A stretch of 38,574 nucleotides of DNA from Polyangiaceae bacterium (GTDB taxonomy: Bacteria; Myxococcota_A; Polyangia; Polyangiales; Polyangiaceae), in contig JAFGBI010000294.1 of assembly GCA_016933275.1 (NCBI GenBank), positions 1 to 38,574 on the forward strand, read 5' to 3'. This document shows positions 15,768 through 24,045 of the stretch, one piece after another. The notes under the pieces were generated by a model. The model was given only the letters and a program-made list of their open reading frames with translations. It was not told the DNA's origin and did no database searches. Position 1 is the stretch's first letter. Every line of letters starts with the position of its first letter. The translations under genes and the position numbers were made by a program.

Positions 15768-16392
15768 CGCGTGGTCCTTCGCGCAGACGTACGGTTCTTG
15801 CGGTGTTGGTCGCGGGTGGGTCGGTTCCGGCAGCTCGCCGTTGACTGAACCATCCCGCGGGCGCACCGACCGTTTCGGATGTGAGTCGCGCTCGACCTCC
15901 GCGCAACCCGCAAACCCAAGGTCTTGTCGTTCATCCCGCATCCAACCTCGGATTTTGGGCAGTCGAGGCTCGATCGGAACCCCCGGCAGGCACCGCCGCC
16001 GGCACCGAATGGGGCTCGCCGGGTCCCGATCTTCTGTTGGAACTGGATCCGGCCTCCGGGTTCTCCCCCGAGGACCGCATCCCCTGGCCAACGCGCCGCC
16101 GTCCGTAGCCGCCTCCGCACCCCGAGCCGAAGCGGGGAGGGCCCGCCGAGGATCGAGGCCGGACGCCGCGTCCGGCCCAAGGACCACCACCCCCTCGCCG
16201 GTTGGCGGGTGCTCGGTCCTGGGCGGTCCCGGTCCGGAATGGGCCCGAGATCGCACACGAAGCAGCCCGCGTCGCACGGCATGGTGGCTGCCTGCGAGGA
16301 ACGATTTCCCGACCGGCAAGGCACGACGACGGGTCGCCTGCCCGTGGAGAGCAGGGAGTCCGGGAGGACCGTTTCCTGCCGTTTCCGCCCCC
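15768..16392. other. Gene-free stretch upstream of the RND operon
   Basis: I find no convincing gene in these 625 bases; the open frames present have no recognisable domain and no ribosome-binding site. It holds a perfect 9-bp hairpin (GGCCGGACG at 16157-16165 with CGTCCGGCC at 16169-16177). It should contain the promoter of the RND operon near its left end, but no good -35/-10 pair is visible. Confidence 0.5.
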
Positions 16393-18252
16393 TCACTCGA
16401 ACGCCGGTCGCAGGGGTGTACGGTCGTCGAAGGTGACCGCGCGGAGCGTGAGCGCCCTGAGGCTCGCAGGCGAGAGTTCGAACCGCACCTCGTTGATGCC
16501 CGAGGCGAACGCGCCCCGTGGCACCTCGAGGACGAGCGGGCCCTGCCCTGGGAGCAGCTCTCGGGCATCTCCGCACCAGTGGGTGCGACCGAGGGGCGGA
16601 CGAAGGCCGACGCGCAGGAAGATGGGCTCCGTTACGGTGGCCACGACGGCAAGGTGCGTCGCCTCCCGCCACTGCGCGGCGAAGACGAGAGAAGGGTCGA
16701 GCTCGGTCGGGCGCATCCCACCTTCGACGGGGACAAGCCCGCGCGCAAGGCGCTGGGCAGCGGGATCGACGAGGAAGAGCCCCCGCGGACCGAACTCGAG
16801 CGAGCGGAAGTCGCGCACGTACCAGCGCGGGAAGGCGGCTTCCCCGAGGCGAGAACCGGGCAGGCCGTAGCGGGCCCGAAAGAGCCGTTCGGCGGGCCAC
16901 AGCGCGACGCCGCCAACCGTGTCGTCGACGAGAGCCCAGAACCCCCGCGCGGCGCCACCGTAGAGCTCGGCCTGGGTGAGCGGGCGCTCGCTCGGAACCA
17001 TCCCGCGCGGGACTCCCCACGCGTACCCCACCCCGTAGACGACCGCAGGAACCGCCGCGGCAAGGCCCAGGGCGGTCACCGCACGGGAGGCCTGCCCGAA
17101 CCAACGGCGCACGGCGTCGAGCGGGTATGCCGCAAGAAGAGCGAAGAGCGGGGTGAGGTTCGTGAGGCGGCGAGCCGGCGACCAATCGAGGGCTGCCGCG
17201 CAGAGCCACCACTCGAGGCCGGCGATCCCAAGCAGCGGCAGCAGCAAAGGCGCGCGATTGCGATCGCGGAGCCCGAACGGGAGTCCGAGCACGGCGAGCC
17301 ACACCACCGGGAAATGGAAGAAGAGCCCCTCCTCACGATCGAGAAGCATGAGCCACGGGTGGGCCTGACCGAAATCGATGAAGTACCGTCCGTGCGTGAA
17401 GACCAAGGGACTCCCGTAGAGGTACCGATAGATGACCCCCATCGTCCCGAGCCCCACCGCGAGCCCGCCGGCGGTCGCCACCAGCGCGGGGAGCAGACGG
17501 CGCGGATGCGAGCGATGCGCGACGAGCGCCACCGCGACCGGGACCGACGCGAACGCCGCGTTCGAGATGCGGTGGAGAACGGCAGCCGCGAGCGCCAGCA
17601 CTACCCATGCCCAGCGGAGGGGGTGTGACGGGCCTTCGATCGCGCGCACCGCCGCGAGGAGGAAGACGGTGACGCAGGCGGCGTCGTGGACGTGGGAGTA
17701 GCTCGGCAGCACGCTCGCCACCCGCATCGCCGGCCCTCCGAAGACGAGGAGCGCCACCGCGAGCGCAGCGATCCCGTCTGCGAAGCGTCGACGCAGCAGG
17801 CGATAGGCGGAATACGCGGTCACGGCGAGGAGAAACGGAGCGATGCCGAGGGCGAACGTCGACCACGGCGGGCCGCACGTCCCGTCCGGATCCCCGGGCA
17901 GAAACGCCCGGGCGACGAGGAGCAGCGGCGCCCAGAAGAGCGCGGGCCCCGGGTAGAAGATGTTGTCGGGATGGCCCGTGCCCCGATCGATCCCGACGGC
18001 GAAGCGGTCCCCGCAGAGGCGGTAGTCGTTGGCAAAATCGATGTCCCCGTCGAAGACGAGCGAGCGCGCGTAGAGCCACGAATACGCCCCGTCCGAACCT
18101 GGCGTGTGAACGCCAGGAGTCGCAAGGTAGAGCGCCATGGAGGCGACGAGCGAACCCATCGTGACCACGATGCCGAAGCGTTCGGGCGCGAGCCGGTCGT
18201 TCACGGCGCGCCACCAGCGCCGAACCCCGCCGGCTCTCCCCTTCCCGCCCAC
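16393..18252 (-). CDS. Polytopic membrane protein, GT-C glycosyltransferase-like
   Basis: The protein has 619 residues if it starts at the GTG at 18252, which has AGGA seven bases upstream. The frame extends to 18327, and later starts (the GTG of 'VNDRLAPERFG') are possible. About 10-12 hydrophobic helices occupy residues 30-440 ('FGIVVTMGSLVASMALYLAT', 'FALGIAPFLLAVTAYSAYRL', 'LLPALVATAGGLAVGLGTMG'). A soluble C-terminal domain of about 170 residues follows. Early loop residues 'TPGSDGAYSWLYARSLVFDG' with acidic positions after helix 1 recall the GT-C fold, whose members move sugars from lipid carriers in the membrane. I cannot assign donor or acceptor. It lies 625 bases upstream of the efflux operon on the same strand but is probably transcribed separately. 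Confidence 0.72.
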   Translation of the reverse strand: MGGKGRAGGVRRWWRAVNDRLAPERFGIVVTMGSLVASMALYLATPGVHTPGSDGAYSWLYARSLVFDGDIDFANDYRLCGDRFAVGIDRGTGHPDNIFYPGPALFWAPLLLVARAFLPGDPDGTCGPPWSTFALGIAPFLLAVTAYSAYRLLRRRFADGIAALAVALLVFGGPAMRVASVLPSYSHVHDAACVTVFLLAAVRAIEGPSHPLRWAWVVLALAAAVLHRISNAAFASVPVAVALVAHRSHPRRLLPALVATAGGLAVGLGTMGVIYRYLYGSPLVFTHGRYFIDFGQAHPWLMLLDREEGLFFHFPVVWLAVLGLPFGLRDRNRAPLLLPLLGIAGLEWWLCAAALDWSPARRLTNLTPLFALLAAYPLDAVRRWFGQASRAVTALGLAAAVPAVVYGVGYAWGVPRGMVPSERPLTQAELYGGAARGFWALVDDTVGGVALWPAERLFRARYGLPGSRLGEAAFPRWYVRDFRSLEFGPRGLFLVDPAAQRLARGLVPVEGGMRPTELDPSLVFAAQWREATHLAVVATVTEPIFLRVGLRPPLGRTHWCGDARELLPGQGPLVLEVPRGAFASGINEVRFELSPASLRALTLRAVTFDDRTPLRPAFE

Positions 18253-18575
18253 GATCCCGTCCTGGTTCAAGCTCGGCGCTCCACGCGGCCGAGCGACTCT
18301 AAGTCGGCAAACGCGATTCTGGAACAACCAGCGCCGGCGCGCAGTATCCGGCCGGCGAGCGCGCCCGCGGCCCCCGAAGGCACCCCCAGCCTGTCGTTAC
18401 CAGAAACTCGTCCGCGTCGAAATCCTTGAGGATCTTGTGATGGCGGGGCACGCCAATCCCCTGTCGCCGAGCACCCCGGCAGGTCAAGCTGCGCCCTTCA
18501 CCCGGCAGCGCCACTCATCGCGGCCCGGCCGCCGTGGCCCCTTCCCCCCATCGCTCGATTTGGGTCGAGTCGCTT
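18253..18575. other. Gene-free stretch before the long repeat
   Basis: No supported gene. A minus-strand frame (18514-18299) contains a protein-like phrase, 'KILKDFDADEFLVTTGWG', but has no family match I recognise and no clear ribosome-binding site. It could be a remnant of a decayed gene. Confidence 0.4.
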
Positions 18576-18772
18576 AGCGGCGTGATCTTGACCGGATCTG
18601 GAAGGAAGAGTTCTTCAATGTTCTCGTGGCCGTCAGCAATCAGGCGTCAGCGATCAGGGTCTCCACGTTCTACCTGACCGCTGACCGCTGACCGCTGACG
18701 GCCTGCCCTGTTTGGTTCCGGCTCCGCCGGCTTAGGTTCTTGACCTGACGCAGCAATCAACCTGATTGCTGC
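18576..18772. repeat. Long dispersed repeat, copy A (about 197 bp)
   Basis: It matches 20966-21154 along its length, with shared blocks such as GACCGGATCTGG, 'CAGCAATCAGGCGTCAGCGA' and 'TTTGGTTCCGGCTCCGCCGG'. It has four tandem CTGACCG-type heptamers (CTGACCG three times, then CTGACGG), where the other copy has two. It ends in a perfect hairpin, GCAGCAATCA (18750-18759) with TGATTGCTGC (18763-18772), loop ACC. Confidence 0.85.
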
Positions 18773-18897
18773 TCCAAGCGTCCTTCTCGTCCGAAGTTCG
18801 CCTCGTCGAACGGCTCGTTCGCAGTGGCGAGCGCCTGGTCAAGTTGCTCCGGCGACGACGGCGCAGCAGCGGCGCAGTCCTCAGGCAGAGAGAGGCG

Positions 18898-19227
18898 CTA
18901 GACGATAGCGGAATGGAACGTCTGAGTGGGTGGGGTCTCCGGAGCAGGCATTCCGAACTGCCCACCGAAGGGGCTGCTGTAGGCGGACTCCAGCTCTCCG
19001 TCGTGCCATACGCAGAGATCGAATCCGTGGTCCTCGGCGAACGAGTACTCGAGCACGCTCCCGACGGAAACGCTCAGCGGCTGGGCAGATTCCCAGTCCG
19101 CAACGATGGTCGACGCCACCGCGTTCGACTCGACAATGGCGCACGGCTCGTTCGACGATCGAAGGGCGCTCGACGATGCGTCGCTGGCGACGCCGTAAAC
19201 GTGCAGGCTGTTCGAGGACTCACTCAT
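18898..19227 (-). CDS. Small hypothetical protein
   Basis: This is a 109-residue, acidic, Ser-rich frame (MSESSNSLHVYGVAS...) starting at the ATG at 19227, nine bases after GGAG. An in-frame ATG at 19296 would add 23 residues and also has GGGGAA nearby. There is no signal peptide or membrane helix. The composition looks like a small beta-rich cytosolic protein ('VGSVLEYSFAEDHGFDLCVW'). I do not recognise a family. It is divergent from the DsbA-like gene and ends about 125 bases from the long repeat. The far longer upstream frame is antisense to the DsbA-like gene and is not coding. Confidence 0.45.
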   Translation of the reverse strand: MSESSNSLHVYGVASDASSSALRSSNEPCAIVESNAVASTIVADWESAQPLSVSVGSVLEYSFAEDHGFDLCVWHDGELESAYSSPFGGQFGMPAPETPPTQTFHSAIV

Positions 19228-19508
19228 CGGTATCTGCTCCAGCACTGCGGCGACCCTGCCGGACGCGCCCGAGAGCGCAAGCCGTGCCAGGCGCATCACG
19301 TTCCCCGTCAGCCACGGACACGCCATCCGGCACAAGGGCCATGGGGGAATGCGGAATCGCGTTCTATCCCTACAGCGTCCCCAGCGCGACCAACTCGCGG
19401 AACCGATCGAGCACGAGATCGAAGCTCCGGAAAGGAATCGCTGGCGCCGGCGAGTCTCTCCCCCTAGCCTCCGCTTCCCCGCAGTGTCGCGCACGCTCGA
19501 GCCGCGTT

Positions 19509-19526
19509 CCCGCGGTCCGCCGCGGG
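19509..19526 (+). promoter_or_regulatory. Leader hairpin before the DsbA-like gene
   Basis: CCCGCGG (19509-19515) pairs with CCGCGGG (19520-19526) around TCCG, ending just before the Shine-Dalgarno GAGGAG. In RNA it would sit beside the ribosome-binding site. A regulatory role is only a guess. Confidence 0.3.
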
Positions 19527-19545
19527 CCGACCGAGGAGCACAACC

Positions 19546-20829
19546 GTGACCAACAAGCGTGAGACTGACGAAGCCGAGCAGCGAGGAACCGCAACGGGTG
19601 AGCAACGCGAGGACAGCGAAGCTGAGGGTGACCCTCCTGCGAGCCTCGCCAGTGAGCCGAGGGCGCCGAAACGATCCCGCCGTACCGACGGCGAGCAGCC
19701 TCCCGGCAAGAAGAAGCGAAGCAAGCCGAGCGGCCACGCGGCGCGCCGCGCAGCGACGGACGGCCCCCGCGCGGTGTCCGCCAGCCCCGAACCCGACACG
19801 AGTCAGGCGGGCGGCAGACAGGTCCTGTTCCTCGCGCTCGTCACCCTCGCTCTCGGCTTGGTCGTCGGCTGGTTCGCTCATGATGCCAAGGCCAGCAGCC
19901 ACTCCCCCGATGTCGCGGGGACACCGGCACCCTCCGGGAGCGCGACCGCGGGCCGTGCCTGCGAGCAGTGGTCAGGCGCCGTCTGCAAGGAGGCTGGTGA
20001 CTCCTCCGAGGCCTGCAGCCAGGCCCACGCCGGCGCCGAGCTGATGCCCGAGGGCGCGTGCCAACTCGCTCTCCAGAGCCTTCCGACGACGCTCGCGAAG
20101 GTCAAGAGCTCACGTTCGACCTGTGATGAGCTCGTGACCAAGCTCTGCGCGGACATCGGTCCCGAGACGGAGTCGTGCAAGCTCGTCAAGGAGAAGACCC
20201 CGAGCCTCCCGGCCACCCAGTGTCAGCAGATGATGGACTCTTATGCCGACGTCCTCGGCGAGTTCCAGACGGTGGAGAAGAGGAACGCACCGCTCACGGC
20301 TGAGGTTGCAGCGGCCCAGGCTGCCGGCAACGGCCCGTCCTTCGGTCCCCGGAACGCCAAGGTCACCGTGGTCGAGTACTCCGATTTCGAGTGCCCCTAC
20401 TGCAGCCGCGCGGCCGAAGTGGTGGAGCAGCTGAAGAAGAAGTACTCCGACCGTGTGCGCTTCGTCTTCCGACAGTTTCCGCTGCCCATGCATCGCAACG
20501 CAGCGCTCGCCTCCCAAGCGGCGTTGGCTGCCCACGCGCAAGGAAAGTTCTGGCAGCTCCGCGACAAGATGTTTGCGAACCAGCGGGCGCTCGACCGCGA
20601 GAACATCGAAGGCCATGCCAGGCAAATCGGGCTGGACATGGCCAGGTTCAGGAAGGCCTTGGACGACAGCAGCTACGACGCTGCCGTGAAGGCTGACGTG
20701 GCCCTCGGCGAGCAGATCAGTGTCTCGGGCACACCGACGATGATCGTCAACACCAAGCGCGTGCCGAACCCCACCGACTACGCTGCAATCGCCATGTTGA
20801 TCGACGGCGAGCTCGCAGCGGCCAAGTGA
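19546..20829 (+). CDS. Membrane-anchored DsbA-family thioredoxin-fold oxidoreductase with Cys-rich spacer
   Basis: The protein has 427 residues starting at GTG 19546, with GAGGAG eight bases before it. The first 90 residues are charged and disordered, with a Lys/Arg-rich patch, and are presumably cytosolic. One helix ('VLFLALVTLALGLVVGWF', from residue 93) anchors it. A periplasmic helical domain of about 130 residues carries seven or eight Cys. The C-terminal DsbA-type domain has the active site CPYC at residues 283-286 ('EYSDFECPYCSRAAE'), 'VFRQFPLPMHRNA' and the cis-Pro loop 'SGTPTMIVN'. It is likely to make, isomerise or reduce disulfides in the periplasm or at the cell surface. The Cys-rich domain may be an internal redox partner. 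A short structured repeat follows 62 bases after the stop. Confidence 0.88.
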   Translation: MTNKRETDEAEQRGTATGEQREDSEAEGDPPASLASEPRAPKRSRRTDGEQPPGKKKRSKPSGHAARRAATDGPRAVSASPEPDTSQAGGRQVLFLALVTLALGLVVGWFAHDAKASSHSPDVAGTPAPSGSATAGRACEQWSGAVCKEAGDSSEACSQAHAGAELMPEGACQLALQSLPTTLAKVKSSRSTCDELVTKLCADIGPETESCKLVKEKTPSLPATQCQQMMDSYADVLGEFQTVEKRNAPLTAEVAAAQAAGNGPSFGPRNAKVTVVEYSDFECPYCSRAAEVVEQLKKKYSDRVRFVFRQFPLPMHRNAALASQAALAAHAQGKFWQLRDKMFANQRALDRENIEGHARQIGLDMARFRKALDDSSYDAAVKADVALGEQISVSGTPTMIVNTKRVPNPTDYAAIAMLIDGELAAAK

Positions 20830-20890
20830 AGTCTGGCGTCGATGCTGCCCGATCGCCCTGGGGAGCGGCCGCACCAGACGTCCTCCGCGC

Positions 20891-20960
20891 AAGAGCACCG
20901 ATCCGGTTGCCAACGGCAACGGCGCCTCGGGCGAGATCTGCCGCCGGTTCGGTGCTCTAG
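20891..20960. repeat. Dispersed structured element, copy 3 (short form, 70 bp)
   Basis: It has the same inverted ends (AGAGCACCG at 20892-20900, CGGTGCTCT at 20950-20958) and first hairpin (GTTGCC-AAC-GGCAAC) as the other copies. It lacks the whole central stem, so it appears to be an internal-deletion form. The long repeat copy B begins within six bases of its end. Confidence 0.8.
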
Positions 20961-20965
20961 TCCCT

Positions 20966-21154
20966 TCGCGGTGTGATCGCGACCGGATCTGGCAGAGAAT
21001 TCTTCAACGTTCGCGTGACCATCAGCAATCAGGCGTCAGCGATCAGGGTCTCCACGTTCGACGTGACACCTGACCGCTGATGGCCTGGCCTGTTTGGTTC
21101 CGGCTCCGCCGGCTCAGGTTGTTGATATGACGCAGCAATCAACCTGATTGGTGC
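20966..21154. repeat. Long dispersed repeat, copy B (about 189 bp)
   Basis: This is the second copy of the repeat at 18576-18772, with fewer CTGACCG heptamers. The terminal hairpin GCAGCAATCA (21132-21141) with TGATTGGTGC (21145-21154) has one mismatch. Its right end lies inside the coding frame of the neighbouring kinase and supplies that frame's last codons and stop. Confidence 0.85.
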
Positions 21155-22640
21155 GCTCGGGAAGGGGCGCCGGAAGCCCGGCAATGGGAAGCCGGATCGC
21201 AAACGTGGTGCCCTCGCCTTCGACGCTGGCAACGTCGATCGTACCGCCCACGCGTTCGACCAGCCGCCGCACGATGGCGAGACCAAGACCATTGCCCTCC
21301 ACCGCGCGCGTCTCCGGGCGTGGCTCGCGATAGAACTCGTCGAACAGGCGGGGGAGGTTCGACGCGCGGATGCCAATGCCGGTATCCTGGACGGCGATCA
21401 TCACGAAGCCCGCGGCGGTCTCCCCACGCACCGACAGCGACCCCTCGTCGCGGTTGTACTTCGTCGCGTTGCCGACGAGATTCCGAAGCACGGTGCGTAG
21501 GTCCTCCTCACCGATCGCCGCGTTCGGAAGGTCGGGCGCGAGCTCGACCGACCACCTCAAACCACGAGCGTCGATGCGAGCCCGGTGTTCTTCCACGGTC
21601 GCCGCCACGGCCGCCGCGATCTCGGAGCCCAGGGGTGGGATCGGTGGCTGTCGCTCGAGATCGATCTGCAGAAACGAGAGGAGATCGCCGATGAGCTCCG
21701 CCAGGCCGTCGATCCGGGCACCGGCGCGGGCCAGAAGTGGTTGATATGCCGCCAGGTCCGGTCCGAGGCAGCCGTCCACCGCTACCTCCACCAGGCTCCG
21801 GATGGCGCCGAGCGGCGCGCGTAACTCGTGCACCATCGTGCGGATGAATCGCGACTTCTCGAGCGCCATCCGGCGTAGCGGTGTCGTGTCGGCGATGGTC
21901 AGGATGCGACCGAGGACCTCGCCGGAGTCGGACCGAAATGCCGCTACGCTCGCCATGGAGCAGTGATCACCGCGGTCGAGCTCGCGGACGGCGTACTCTG
22001 GGGCGTCCTGCGCCAAGAGCTCGCCCACACCGGCGAGTTCGGGGAACCCGAGGAGCCGCTCGGCAGGGGCGCCGAGCAGCGCTTCCGCGGGCTGGCCGAG
22101 GGACTGCGCCATGGCCTGGTTGGCGAGCGCGTGGAGGGTCGTTCCCGACGCGCCCTCCGATTCGAGCACCGTGACCGGCACCGCAGGAGCGATCTGGGCG
22201 ACGACGAAGGCCTCGCCCACCATGCAGCTTCGCTCGTCCATCACCACCATCCCGCCCGAGCCCATCATCGCGCCGAGCCTCTGCAACGATCCATGGTCGG
22301 CTGGCACATCGAGCTCCGCGCGCGGGATGCAGCCCCCGCTCGGGCCGCCGATCTGCACAGCCTTGATCTCGTGTCCCTCGGGCGCGCCGCCGCCGATGTC
22401 TTCGATGATGGTGCGCAATGGGATCCCGATGGGCACCTCCACGAGCCCGGTGTTGCGGATGGTCCCCGAGAGAGCGAACACCTTCGTCCCGGCCGCGCCG
22501 TGCAGACCGACCCCCTGGAACCACTCGGCGCCCCGGAGGACGATCGCCGGCACGTTGGCCAGGGTCTCGACGTTGTTGAGGACGGTGGGCTTGCCGAAGA
22601 GGCCGGATACCGCCGGGTACGGGGGACGGGGACGGGGCAT
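21114..22640 (-). pseudogene. NuoF C-terminal fragment fused to PAS and histidine kinase (5'-truncated chimera)
   Basis: This is a 508-residue open frame from the ATG at 22640. Residues 1-140 are the later part of a NuoF/HoxF-type NADH dehydrogenase subunit ('[15 protein letters not shown]', the SLBB domain '[20 protein letters not shown]', '[15 protein letters not shown]'). The FMN/NADH domain before it and the [4Fe-4S] domain after it are absent. Residues 150-260 look like a PAS domain. From 265 a histidine kinase follows: H-box '[10 protein letters not shown]' (His271), N-box '[10 protein letters not shown]', 'DTGIGI' and 'GNGLGLAIV'. The kinase half looks intact, so a soluble cytosolic sensor kinase is possible. 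The start codon lies in a GC palindrome where the NuoF homology begins abruptly, and the last dozen residues are encoded by the long repeat. I read it as a rearranged gene that may or may not be expressed. Confidence 0.7.
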
Positions 22641-22651
22641 TCCCCGTCCCC
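22621..22651. other. G-rich palindrome at a junction of two truncated genes
   Basis: GGGGACGGGG (22628-22637) pairs perfectly with CCCCGTCCCC (22642-22651) around CATT, and GGGGACGGGG is present once more just to the left. To its left lies the truncated NuoF-kinase frame, to its right a 5'-truncated gene in the opposite direction. It marks a recombination joint or an assembly joint. Confidence 0.65.
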
Positions 22652-22856
22652 CCTCGCCGACGCCGACTGCACCGCAAGCTGCAGTCAGACCCTCTACGGC
22701 GCCCCGCTCGACCCCGAGGATTGCGCCAACGGGATCGACGACGATCTCGACGGTGACACCGACTGCGACGACACGGACTGCGCCGCGGGTTGTGTCTCGC
22801 CCCTCTACGGCATCCCGATCTACGCGATGCCCATGGACTACGGCCTGCCCGAGTAG
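22650..22856 (+). pseudogene. 3' fragment of a gene with Asp/Cys-rich Ca-binding-type repeat
   Basis: The last 68 codons of an open frame show strong third-position G/C and a protein-like sequence with no start of its own. It contains '[20 protein letters not shown]', a pattern of the CxNGIDDDxDGxxDCxDxDC type that is frequent in secreted myxobacterial proteins and probably binds calcium, then a Tyr/Pro/Met-rich end '[16 protein letters not shown]'. The frame is also open to the left, but there it is antisense to the NuoF-kinase gene. The 5' part is therefore missing. Confidence 0.6.
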
Positions 22857-22943
22857 CGCCCAGGCTTCCAGAGATGAGCCGCTGGCCGGAGCGATCCGCG
22901 CGTGGAGCCCGTGCCACGAGCAGAACCCATGAGCCCACGAAGC

Positions 22944-23726
22944 TCAAGGGGAACCGGCGCCCTCGCCCTTGGCGCCACCCGTCTCGTCACTGAACACGAC
23001 CGAAACGTTGGCGTAGCCGAGCTGGCGGACCAGCGCGGTCACCACCGTGCGCGCGTTGCGGCGCGCCTGCCCGAGGATCCCCGCGTCAACGGCCGCGCGC
23101 TCTAGCGTGGACTCGGCCTCTTGGCGCGCACGCGACTCGAGCGACTCGGCGCGAGTGGCGAGCCAATCCTTGCTCCGGGCATGAACATAGCTTTGCTGGT
23201 TGTCGAGGCGCGTGGTGAGGATTCGCGGGGGAGGCAGCACGATGCGCACGCGACCTGCCTCCGGGTCGACCTTCACGTCCTCGTCCCGCAGGCTCAACAG
23301 ATCGACCCCGGCGCGCACCTGTCCGTGAGCCACGAACAGGAGCTTGTCCTCGACGGTGAAGCCGAGCGTCCCCCAACTCTGTTGCCGTTCTGAGACGTCG
23401 ATCACCCGGCCCAACGTCTGCTCCACTGTCGCGAGCTCGGCGAGATCGCGCACCGCGGCAGCGAAGTGCGGCGTCGGTCGCACGACGACCGAGGCGGTCG
23501 GGGTGGGAGACGGCTCGGGAGCGCCACGAAAAAGGGTGGCCCCGAGCAGCCCGCCGGCCAGCAAACAGAGCGCACCGACGCCCACCAGCACCGCGAGGCC
23601 GCGGCCCACCCGCGGCCGCGAGGGCCCGGATCCCGCGAGACCGGGCCTCCCCCATTCCTCGGATCCGACAACCCGCGCCGAACCCTGGTCCGTCGTTGCC
23701 CCGCTCGCCCCGTTCCCGTCCGCCAT
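22944..23726 (-). CDS. DUF4230 domain protein, membrane-anchored
   Basis: The protein has 260 residues starting at the ATG at 23726 (GAGAGG ten bases upstream); an in-frame ATG at 23750 is the alternative. The first 40 residues are hydrophilic, then one helix ('GLAVLVGVGALCLLAGGLLG', about residues 42-62). The exported remainder matches DUF4230 as I know it: 'ELATVEQTLGRVIDVSE', 'LLFVAHGQVRAGVDLLSL', 'VRIVLPPPRILTTRLDNQQS', followed by a helical tail that ends with 'LGYANVSVVFSDE'. The family's function is not established. It is transcribed away from the DUF6786-like gene's promoter side, with structured element copy 4 between the two genes. Confidence 0.82.
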   Translation of the reverse strand: MADGNGASGATTDQGSARVVGSEEWGRPGLAGSGPSRPRVGRGLAVLVGVGALCLLAGGLLGATLFRGAPEPSPTPTASVVVRPTPHFAAAVRDLAELATVEQTLGRVIDVSERQQSWGTLGFTVEDKLLFVAHGQVRAGVDLLSLRDEDVKVDPEAGRVRIVLPPPRILTTRLDNQQSYVHARSKDWLATRAESLESRARQEAESTLERAAVDAGILGQARRNARTVVTALVRQLGYANVSVVFSDETGGAKGEGAGSP

Positions 23727-23861
23727 GGTGCAGAAACCTCTCGCAGCCATCCTTCTCGGTCAACCCCGGCAGCAGACCCAACGAGAGGTTCCTGGGCGGT
23801 CGAAACCCCACGGGCCGCGTCGGTGCAGACACCCGCCACCAACAGCATGAACCGCGGCAAA

Positions 23862-23968
23862 GTACCGATCAGGTTGCCAGAAGCTACGGCGCCGCCGGAA
23901 ACCCAGCCATGCCGGGAGAGGGTACGTTTCAGCGGCGCGGCTGGTGAGCGCGGCTGCCAGTTCGGTAC
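23862..23968. repeat. Dispersed structured element, copy 4 (107 bp)
   Basis: The ends are GTACCG (23862-23867) and CGGTAC (23963-23968). Copies 1 and 2 have GCACCG and CGGTGC here, so both arms changed together and pairing is kept. The inner GATCAGGTTGCCA is shared. The central stem pairs 'GCGCCGC' plus 'GAAAC' with 'GTTTC' plus 'GCGGCGC' across a small bulge, a sequence different from copy 1. Confidence 0.75.
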
Positions 23969-24045
23969 CCCACCACGCCACCCAGCCAGACGAAAGCCCC
24001 GAGGGATCTCCTGGCAGATTCGGTAACGATCGCGCCGCCAAGAGC

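Noticed and set aside
18576..18772. Short spaced repeats as a possible CRISPR array
   Set aside because: The heptamers are contiguous with no spacers, and no cas gene is present.
19228..19902. Minus-strand frame extending the small hypothetical protein to 334 residues
   Set aside because: Most of it is antisense to the DsbA-like gene and reads as low-complexity Arg/Ala/Ser; only the end from 19227 looks like protein.
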